From the NCBI GenBank assembly GCA_021793095.1, contig JAJYTK010000034.1, positions 1-8,506 on the forward strand: a DNA stretch of 8,506 nt. Reading direction: 5' to 3'. The position numbers were made by a program, and so were the translations under genes. Positions within the stretch are counted from its first letter, which is position 1. Every line of letters starts with the position of its first letter. Under the pieces are notes generated by a model. It did no database searches, was not told where the DNA came from, and was given only the letters and a program-made list of their open reading frames with translations. Shown in pieces: positions 1-4,722 of this stretch. The stretch is from Pseudomonadota bacterium. Lineage in GTDB: Bacteria; Pseudomonadota; Gammaproteobacteria; Burkholderiales; Burkholderiaceae_B.

Positions 1-294
1 GACCGCCCCATTAAAACGCCCTAAAGCATACTGCAGCGCTTTAAACAACCCATCCGCAATACCCGAACGATCCAGTATGGCTGCCATAAAAATGAACATT
101 GGGATAGCGGCTAATAGTTCGTTGACTGAGGTTTGCCACATTCTATTCACGAACATCGGGAATACCCGCTCTCCCATCCCGAAATAGCCGAATAAAACTG
201 CCAGACCACCGAGCACAAAGGCAATCGGCCCCCCAGCTAAAATACCAACCAATACCCCAGAGAAAATCAAAATAACCCAAATGATCGGTTCCAT
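1..294 (-). CDS. TRAP transporter large membrane subunit (DctM family), N-terminal 98 residues only
   Basis: This is the start of the large, roughly 12-helix membrane subunit of a tripartite ATP-independent periplasmic (TRAP) transporter. The subunit forms the ion-coupled transport channel in the inner membrane. The visible part begins MEPIIWVILIFSGVLVGILA and continues with a hydrophobic helix containing GGPIAFVLGGLAVLFGYFG. The segment NELLAAIPMFIFMAAILDRSGIADGL then matches the conserved DctM pattern of a pore helix, P-x-F-x-F-M and a (E/D)-x-SGIA motif. The frame stays open to base 1, so the C-terminal three quarters lie outside the window. The ATG at 294 has a GAGGG ribosome site 7 nt upstream, inside the last codons of the dctQ-like gene. 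The gap between that gene's TAG and this ATG is 3 nt, so the two are translationally coupled. The family call is secure; the substrate is unknown. Confidence 0.93.
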   Translation of the reverse strand, partial: MEPIIWVILIFSGVLVGILAGGPIAFVLGGLAVLFGYFGMGERVFPMFVNRMWQTSVNELLAAIPMFIFMAAILDRSGIADGLFKALQYALGRFNGAV

Positions 295-297
295 ATG

Positions 298-819
298 CTA
301 ACCCTCTATTTTTTTATTTGTTAAAAGGTAAACCGCATTTTTCAGCAAAATAGCCACCATTTGAATCGATAGCAGTATTAAGCTGATTGGTATTAGGGCT
401 TTGACCAGGTAAATTGGAGAGTTAAATGCAGTACTTGCACGCTCACCGTAACTCCATGCACGCTCGGCAAAGTCAATGGAAGTCGGCGTCATGACATATA
501 GAAAAGCCCCTATAAAAAGGAAGTACACTATTGTCTCTAGAGCCACCTGTACCTTTTCAGGTAATAAGCTAGTTAACACATCCGCATTAACATGCTCTTT
601 ATAGTGCAAGGTATAGCCAAGTGCTAATACAAAATGGGCACAAAATAGATAGGTAATAATCTCTTGTGTCCAAATCTGTGGCACACCAATAAAACGCCGT
701 GTGACGACCTCAAATAATACGACCCCCATAATAAGAAGCATTAACCAGCTAACAAACCACTGACCAAACCATCGATTGATTCGGTCCAGAAAACGAATAA
801 ATGAAACAAAAGTCTGCAC
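298..819 (-). CDS. TRAP transporter small membrane subunit (DctQ family)
   Basis: This 173-residue protein is the small four-helix subunit that pairs with DctM to take substrate from the periplasmic binding protein. Hydrophobic segments lie near residues 22-39, 54-71, 93-111 and 138-160, the usual DctQ layout. The conserved features EVVTRRF after helix 1 and the EHVNADVL loop after helix 2 (family pattern H-V-x-x-D) are present. The start is a GTG at 819, preceded by GGAG with 7 nt spacing; no better ATG lies near the first helix. It ends 3 nt before the dctM-like start, in the same frame (TAG CAT ATG). It is separated from the upstream dctP-like gene by about 98 bp that contain a strong palindrome, suggesting lower expression than the binding protein. 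By overall look it belongs with the TakQ/FcbT2-like branch, but that is from memory. Confidence 0.93.
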   Translation of the reverse strand: MQTFVSFIRFLDRINRWFGQWFVSWLMLLIMGVVLFEVVTRRFIGVPQIWTQEIITYLFCAHFVLALGYTLHYKEHVNADVLTSLLPEKVQVALETIVYFLFIGAFLYVMTPTSIDFAERAWSYGERASTAFNSPIYLVKALIPISLILLSIQMVAILLKNAVYLLTNKKIEG

Positions 820-878
820 AGTCTCACTCCAAAATAAAGCTCTGCCAAATTACGACAAAGCAAAACCTAATGTATAAA

Positions 879-908
879 CAAAGCACTCATTAATTAATGA
901 GTGCTTTG
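879..908 (-). promoter_or_regulatory. 30-nt perfect palindrome between dctP-like and dctQ-like genes (stem-loop)
   Basis: A perfect inverted repeat spans these bases: the left arm is CAAAGCACTCATTAA and the right arm is its exact complement, centred on TTAATTAA. As RNA it would fold into about 13 pairs with an AATT loop. On the minus strand it lies 9 nt after the dctP-like stop and is followed by only TTTATAC, so it is a poor intrinsic terminator. A role as partial attenuator or 3' stabiliser, giving more binding protein than membrane subunits, is an inference. A dimeric-protein DNA site is the alternative. Confidence 0.7.
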
Positions 909-917
909 CCAGACTTT

Positions 918-2219
918 TTATTTAGCTATAGGATTGTTTTCGTAAGGAGTACCTGGCTGCCAAAATGCTTGATTTTTATTGCGCTCTTTAACATCAGCAA
1001 TGACAGCAATAACCTCATCATATACGCCGTGCTCTTTTGCTATTTCTTCTAATTGCTTGTGCGTATCCTCTAAGGAATCCCAGCTATAACCAGCAGTAAA
1101 TGGCTTTTGCAATTCACGCCAATCCCGCATATTTACAAGGTAGTCATACATGGAAAAGGCAATCTTTGCGTGATCCGGGTTTTCCTTTGCGTCCGCTATG
1201 AGTTGCTCTTCAACCAATTCAACCACGCGGTCAAGTACCTCATCATCTAGGCGTGTATATTCAACACCCGCCTCGCGGAATTTATTCGTGTACTCACCAG
1301 AGGTTTGCTCAAAGAATGTATAAGACCACATCATGGTGTTTTGTGCAGCCTGCTTGAGCACAAATTTAGTGTAATCATCCAACTGATCATATACATCTTT
1401 GTTAATCATCGTGCCCGAGATAGGACCTGGTTGGTGCCAACCGGGCTTAACCACATAATCAGTGACCTCAGCTAAGCCCATACTCCAGTCAACCTCAGGG
1501 ACAGAAAACTCTGCACCATCTAATACACCACGGTCTAACGCTGCGTAAATTTCACCCGCTGGGGTAAAGACAGCAGACGCCCCCATTTCCTCTAATAATC
1601 GAGATTGGTTACGGCCACACTGACGTAAACGCAAACCTTCGTAATCCTCAAGTGTATTTACGGCTTTGTTGGTGCGCTGCCCAGATTCGGGTGAGGTGAC
1701 AGAATGTGGGAACCACTTTAGACCATATTTTCCATATAGTTCGTTAATTAGCTCATAGCCACCGCCTTGCCAATACCAGGTCATGTAGTCATAAGGCGTA
1801 AAAACGACGGGAACAGAAGTGGTTAGTGAAAACGCAGTATTACGTCCTTCCCAGTAACTAGGCCAATCACTACCCATATCGAGTGCACCCGACTGTACAT
1901 CATCAAACATTTGCACTGATGAAGAAAAAGTACCCCCGTCGTTGTACTCAATATCTATATGCCCATCACCTAATATGTTGACTAGGTCGACAAAATACTT
2001 ATCGGGTCGCCACAAAGTCACCGAAGTCGGCCAACTAGTTTCATACACAATATGCATGGGCTCGCTGGGTTTTTCTACTTGTGCCCAGGCACTGCTTGAC
2101 ATAGCGACTGCTATCCCAAAGCCTGTCACTGCTAACCCACTCGCTACGGCGTTGGAAACCAATTTTCTTTTGGTTTTCAAGCCTTGTCTCTCATTTATAT
2201 TTACTTTTAGGTTTGTCAT
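918..2219 (-). CDS. TRAP transporter periplasmic substrate-binding protein (DctP family, TakP/FcbT1-like)
   Basis: This 433-residue secreted binding protein captures the substrate in the periplasm and delivers it to the DctQ/DctM membrane pair. Residues 1-46 form a signal peptide: a basic n-region with KTKRK, a hydrophobic core, and a probable cut after AWA46 before QVEK. The mature part shows the family core: GALDMG (111-116), NTLEDYEGLRLRQCG (188-202), GEIYAALDRGVLDGAEF (222-238) and VKPGWHQPG (257-265). The last resembles the Y-PGWHEPG block of the alpha-keto-acid binder TakP and the chlorobenzoate binder FcbT1. The usual glycine/proline-rich stretch after the binding arginine is altered to RQCGR. 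The mature protein (about 387 residues) is longer than typical DctP proteins, with a C-terminal tail after about residue 375. The start is the ATG at 2219, set by GGAGGG upstream. The ligand is probably a small carboxylate, but this is not proven. Confidence 0.93.
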   Translation of the reverse strand: MTNLKVNINERQGLKTKRKLVSNAVASGLAVTGFGIAVAMSSSAWAQVEKPSEPMHIVYETSWPTSVTLWRPDKYFVDLVNILGDGHIDIEYNDGGTFSSSVQMFDDVQSGALDMGSDWPSYWEGRNTAFSLTTSVPVVFTPYDYMTWYWQGGGYELINELYGKYGLKWFPHSVTSPESGQRTNKAVNTLEDYEGLRLRQCGRNQSRLLEEMGASAVFTPAGEIYAALDRGVLDGAEFSVPEVDWSMGLAEVTDYVVKPGWHQPGPISGTMINKDVYDQLDDYTKFVLKQAAQNTMMWSYTFFEQTSGEYTNKFREAGVEYTRLDDEVLDRVVELVEEQLIADAKENPDHAKIAFSMYDYLVNMRDWRELQKPFTAGYSWDSLEDTHKQLEEIAKEHGVYDEVIAVIADVKERNKNQAFWQPGTPYENNPIAK

Positions 2220-2226
2220 TGATTCA

Positions 2227-2232
2227 CCCTCC
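2227..2232 (-). promoter_or_regulatory. Ribosome binding site that fixes the dctP-like start
   Basis: The minus strand reads GGAGGGTGAATCA before ATG, placing a strong GGAGG 8 nt upstream of the ATG at 2219. An in-frame TTG at 2234 overlaps this site (TTG GAG GGT), so starting there would make the ribosome site part of the coding sequence. The ATG also gives a better signal peptide. No terminator is visible in the 51-nt gap to the upstream dehydrogenase, in keeping with one transcript. Confidence 0.75.
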
Positions 2233-2270
2233 AAAATAAACGTGCTATTTTTTCGATAAAAAACAACTGC

Positions 2271-3431
2271 TTACGTCCATACCTCTTTGTATAATTCGAC
2301 AATCTCCTCTTTAGTTGGAACTCGTGGATTATTCCCTGGCGAACCTGAAGCCAGTGCCTGTTCGGCCATGGTCGACAGCACTGAAAAATACTGTTCTTTT
2401 TCTATGCCATACTCTTTAGGCGTAGGCACCTGTAGGTCAACATTGAGCTGCGCGAGCTCTGCCAGTAACTTATCATTGGCAACCTGGTCTGAATCTTGCG
2501 CGGTAGCAAGGCCCATAAAACGTGCACAGTCGGCATAACGTTCGGGGGCTGCTGAAATTGAAAACGCGGTGACTGCCGGTAGCAGCATTGCATTTGACAA
2601 CCCATGAGGCACATGGAAAAAGGCCCCCAGCGGACGGCTCATACCGTGCACGAGGCATACTGATGAATTAGTAAAAGCAGCCCCTGCCAAAGTCGCGGCA
2701 AGCATGATGGCCTCTCGTGCCTCATGGTTATCAGGCTCACGATATACCGTGCGTAAATACTTGCCCAACGCCTGCATGGCTAACTGTGCAAAGCCACTAG
2801 AATAAGGATTATGTCGTTTACTGACATAGGCTTCGATAGCATGGGTCAACGTATCCAGACCTGTATCAGCTGTCAGCCGGGCAGGCTTTGTCAATGTCAG
2901 CTCGTAATCCACGATGGCGGCGGTTGGGCAAAAAGCCGCACCGGCACACAACATTTTTTCGTTGGTCTTCTCGTCGGTAATAATAGTAAATCGCGTGACC
3001 TCAGAACCTGTGCCTGCTGTTGTTGGGATAGCGATCACTGGCAACCCGGGTATATCGCTAACTACGGGGACTTTATAGTCACTCATCTGACCACCGTGAA
3101 CTGCCAAAAACGCAATCGCCTTGGCTGAATCGAGCGGGCTCCCACCACCCAAAGCAATCACACAGTCAGGCTTAAATTCCTTTAAACGTTCTACCCCCAC
3201 ATTGATAGATTCAGCGGTGGGATCGGGCACTGTGTCCGAAAATATCTCGTACTCCAGTCCGGCCGCATCTAAAGGGGCCAACAGCTTTTGGACTGTCCCA
3301 CTCTCTACCATAAATTGATCGGTGACGATAAACGGGCGTCTAACGTCAATCTTTTCAAGCAATTCAGCTGTTTCTTTTATGGCGCCGCCTCCCATAAGCA
3401 TGTTCCTCGGCTGCACTATATAGGCACTCAT
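2271..3431 (-). CDS. Iron-containing alcohol dehydrogenase (group III)
   Basis: This 386-residue cytoplasmic enzyme oxidises an alcohol, or reduces the aldehyde, using NAD(P) and a bound divalent metal, usually Fe2+. The N-terminal dinucleotide domain carries GGGSPLD (95-101) and PTTAGTGSE (136-144). The C-terminal helical domain carries the metal ligands Asp193 and His197 (in TGLDTLTHAIEAYV), His262 (LVHGMSRPLG) and His276 (HVPHG), matching the pattern of FucO. Length is normal for the family. The ATG at 3431 follows GGGGAGGG, slightly close at about 4-5 nt. It is first in an operon with the TRAP genes (51 nt to the dctP-like start), suggesting that the alcohol, or the aldehyde made from it, comes from the imported compound. 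Candidates include hydroxy-acid, diol or hydroxyalkane-sulfonate metabolism, but nothing in the sequence selects one. The family is certain; the substrate is unknown. Confidence 0.95.
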   Translation of the reverse strand: MSAYIVQPRNMLMGGGAIKETAELLEKIDVRRPFIVTDQFMVESGTVQKLLAPLDAAGLEYEIFSDTVPDPTAESINVGVERLKEFKPDCVIALGGGSPLDSAKAIAFLAVHGGQMSDYKVPVVSDIPGLPVIAIPTTAGTGSEVTRFTIITDEKTNEKMLCAGAAFCPTAAIVDYELTLTKPARLTADTGLDTLTHAIEAYVSKRHNPYSSGFAQLAMQALGKYLRTVYREPDNHEAREAIMLAATLAGAAFTNSSVCLVHGMSRPLGAFFHVPHGLSNAMLLPAVTAFSISAAPERYADCARFMGLATAQDSDQVANDKLLAELAQLNVDLQVPTPKEYGIEKEQYFSVLSTMAEQALASGSPGNNPRVPTKEEIVELYKEVWT

Positions 3432-3586
3432 AAACCCTCCCCAAAGACAAAGCAGAAACTATAAATGAAAAGATTACTCCAATAAACATGGGATATATAT
3501 GAGTTTAAACACTAAGATTGAAATAATTTTTTAAACAGTCTTTTTTGTCTTCTGCGCCAATTTAAAGTTTGAGCACCGCCGATTAG

Positions 3587-3800
3587 AGATGCGCGCTCTA
3601 CTGTGATGGGAAAAGTTATAAAGAAATAGCTCGCTTATTTAGCAGAAGCAGCACAGAGTAGAGAGCTTGAGAAAGAGAAGGAAGAATAAAAGGGAAGAAA
3701 AAGTGTAAAGGCTAGAAGCGATCAGCAGATAAGAGAGGTGCGCTATCTTTGGAAAGATGGCGCGCCCAGGACGCTGATCGCCCTGGGCAATGAGCATTAG
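3587..3800 (+). pseudogene. Possible remnant of a small DNA-binding (helix-turn-helix) gene, frame-shifted
   Basis: Two short plus-strand stretches look protein-like although neither is an intact gene. Bases 3587-3658 read RCALYCDGKSYKEIARLFSR followed by SSTE and a stop. This resembles the G-x-S-x-x-E-I-A-x-x-F/L-x-R-S pattern of transposase or resolvase helix-turn-helix regions. Bases 3690-3797, in another frame, read KGRKSVKARSDQQIREVRYL and then WKDGAPRTLIALGNEH before a TAG; the end again has a helix-turn-helix flavour. At least one frameshift and a stop separate them, and no start codon or ribosome site precedes them. This could be a decayed mobile-element or phage gene, or chance. The second stretch overlaps a strong inverted repeat, which weakens the coding reading. 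Confidence 0.2.
3718..3788. repeat. Nested inverted repeats (long stem-loop) after the short-chain dehydrogenase gene
   Basis: An outer perfect 9-bp pair, GCGATCAGC at 3718-3726 and GCTGATCGC at 3773-3781, encloses an inner arm GCGCTATCTTT (3740-3750) facing AAAGATGGCGC (3753-3763). The inner pair has one T-G wobble and almost no loop. A competing 7-bp stem, GCCCAGG (3764-3770) with CCTGGGC (3782-3788), overlaps the outer arm. The element sits 28 nt after the stop of the minus-strand short-chain dehydrogenase gene. It may act as a transcript end or RNA stabiliser, or be one copy of a dispersed palindromic repeat. No strong T-run follows on either strand. Confidence 0.5.
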
Positions 3801-3815
3801 GAAATCAGATTTTAA

Positions 3816-4565
3816 TTAGCCACGCCCAATATAAGGCATTTTGGTCGCCATAATAGTCATGAACTGTACGTTGACGGTCAATGGTTGCTCGGCCATGTAG
3901 ACGACGGCTTGGGCTACCTCGGCGACATCCATGGTTGGCTCTGGGCGGATTTGGCCATCAGGTTGTAGACGGCCGCTGGCACTGTCTTTGGTGATTTGTG
4001 TGGCGGCATTGCCAACATCAATCTGCGAGCAGACAATATCGTAGGGCCGTCCATCTAAAGACAGGCTTTTGGTGAGTCCCGAGATAGCGTGTTTGGTCGT
4101 GGTATAGCCCACTGAATGAGGGCGCGGTGCGTAGGCTGAAATAGAGCCGTTATTAATGATGCGACCGCCCTGGGGTTGCTGCTCTTTCATGAGCTTAAAG
4201 GCCTCGCGCGCGCAGTAAAATGAGCCATTGAGGTTGATATTGACGATTTGCTGCCAGTCTTCGATGGCCAAGGCATCGATATCTACCTCGGCATGGCCAA
4301 TCCCCGCGTTATTAAATAGCAGGTCTAGGCGGCCGTATTCTTCTTTAATAAAATCAAACAGGTTTTTTACCTGTATGGGCTGGCTCACATCGCAGCGATG
4401 GACGACGCACATCCCGGCTGGGCTGAGTTCTTGTGTTTCTACTAATGAGGCCTGAGTACGTCCAGTCAATACCACCGTATATCCAGCGTCGGCCAAGGCA
4501 AGTGCGGTGGCACGCCCGATGCCCGAGCCCGCCCCCGTCACCAATGCAATTTTTTTAGTCATCAT
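3816..4565 (-). CDS. Short-chain dehydrogenase/reductase (classical SDR)
   Basis: This is a cytoplasmic NAD(P)-dependent oxidoreductase of the classical SDR family, 249 residues, a normal length. The cofactor loop TGAGSGIG is at residues 10-17 and the structural NNAG at 85-88. The active-site residues are Asn112 (NLNG), Ser141 (NNGSISA), Tyr154 and Lys158 (YTTTK). The C-terminal block [18 protein letters not shown] is characteristic of a widespread proteobacterial SDR subgroup of unknown substrate. Arg36 (TGRT) after the second strand hints at NADP preference. The ATG at 4565 is followed at once by another ATG at 4562. AAGG lies 4 nt from the first and 7 nt from the second, so the second may be used. 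The gene is divergent from the sulfatase-like gene and 384 bp from the dehydrogenase operon, so it is probably a separate unit. Confidence 0.93.
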   Translation of the reverse strand: MMTKKIALVTGAGSGIGRATALALADAGYTVVLTGRTQASLVETQELSPAGMCVVHRCDVSQPIQVKNLFDFIKEEYGRLDLLFNNAGIGHAEVDIDALAIEDWQQIVNINLNGSFYCAREAFKLMKEQQPQGGRIINNGSISAYAPRPHSVGYTTTKHAISGLTKSLSLDGRPYDIVCSQIDVGNAATQITKDSASGRLQPDGQIRPEPTMDVAEVAQAVVYMAEQPLTVNVQFMTIMATKMPYIGRG

Positions 4566-4722
4566 GCCCCCTTGTTATAAAAAGAGATGTCCCCGAGCAC
4601 ATGTCCATTGGTAGGCGTTGTTGTGCGTTGGGGTTTCAGTTAATATCAATTTTTTTGGCTTTCCGATTGTACCCCAAACAGTTTGCGGCCTTTATTCCTT
4701 TCCCCAAAAACCAATACAACTT
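4566..4722. other. Divergent promoter region between the SDR gene and the sulfatase-like gene
   Basis: This 157-bp gap separates two genes that point away from each other. The plus-strand promoter candidate inside it is listed separately. For the SDR gene, the minus strand shows TATAAC at 4579-4574, 8 nt before the first ATG. If this were the -10 box the transcript would be almost leaderless, and no good -35 box is present, so it is doubtful. No palindromic operator stands out. Confidence 0.4.
4618..4646 (+). promoter_or_regulatory. Candidate sigma70-type promoter of the sulfatase-like gene
   Basis: TTGTTG at 4618-4623 and TAATAT at 4641-4646 are separated by exactly 17 nt. Transcription would then begin near 4653, about 70 nt before the ATG at 4723. 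The match is partial (3 of 6 and 4 of 6 bases). If real, it rules out the upstream in-frame TTG at 4618 as the start codon. Confidence 0.35.

Larger units (their letters stand above)
3432..3815. other. 384-bp intergenic region with promoter area for the dehydrogenase-TRAP operon
   Basis: No intact gene is visible between the short-chain dehydrogenase stop and the start of the iron-dependent dehydrogenase. Bases 3432-3560 are very AT-rich and are the natural place for the operon promoter. On the minus strand TTTCAA, 18 nt, then TATATA is one possible -35/-10 pair (about 3495-3524), but it is weak. Two GTTTAAAC-like dyads (around 3501-3510 and 3530-3536) could be regulator sites. Bases 3640-3720 are strongly purine-rich on the plus strand. 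Bases 3718-3788 contain nested inverted repeats, described separately. No clear T-tract terminator for the short-chain dehydrogenase gene was found. Confidence 0.5.

Noticed and set aside
2220..2234. TTG start giving the dctP-like protein five extra N-terminal residues
   Set aside because: The TTG lies inside the ribosome binding site GGAGGG of the ATG at 2219, which has ideal 8-nt spacing.
2402..2658. Same-strand alternative frames of 61-70 codons inside the iron-dependent dehydrogenase
   Set aside because: The dehydrogenase is intact with all metal ligands, and the alternative frames have no motif or ribosome site.
3541..3562. Possible sigma54 promoter on the minus strand (TTGGCGC box)
   Set aside because: TGGC is present but the required GC 10-11 nt downstream (TTGC box) is missing; the sequence there is AAGACAAAAAAG.
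4618..4722. 35-residue N-terminal extension of the sulfatase-like protein from a TTG
   Set aside because: It has no ribosome site, the sequence is not protein-like for this family, and it overlaps the best promoter candidate. The ATG at 4723 is preferred, though its own ribosome site is also weak.
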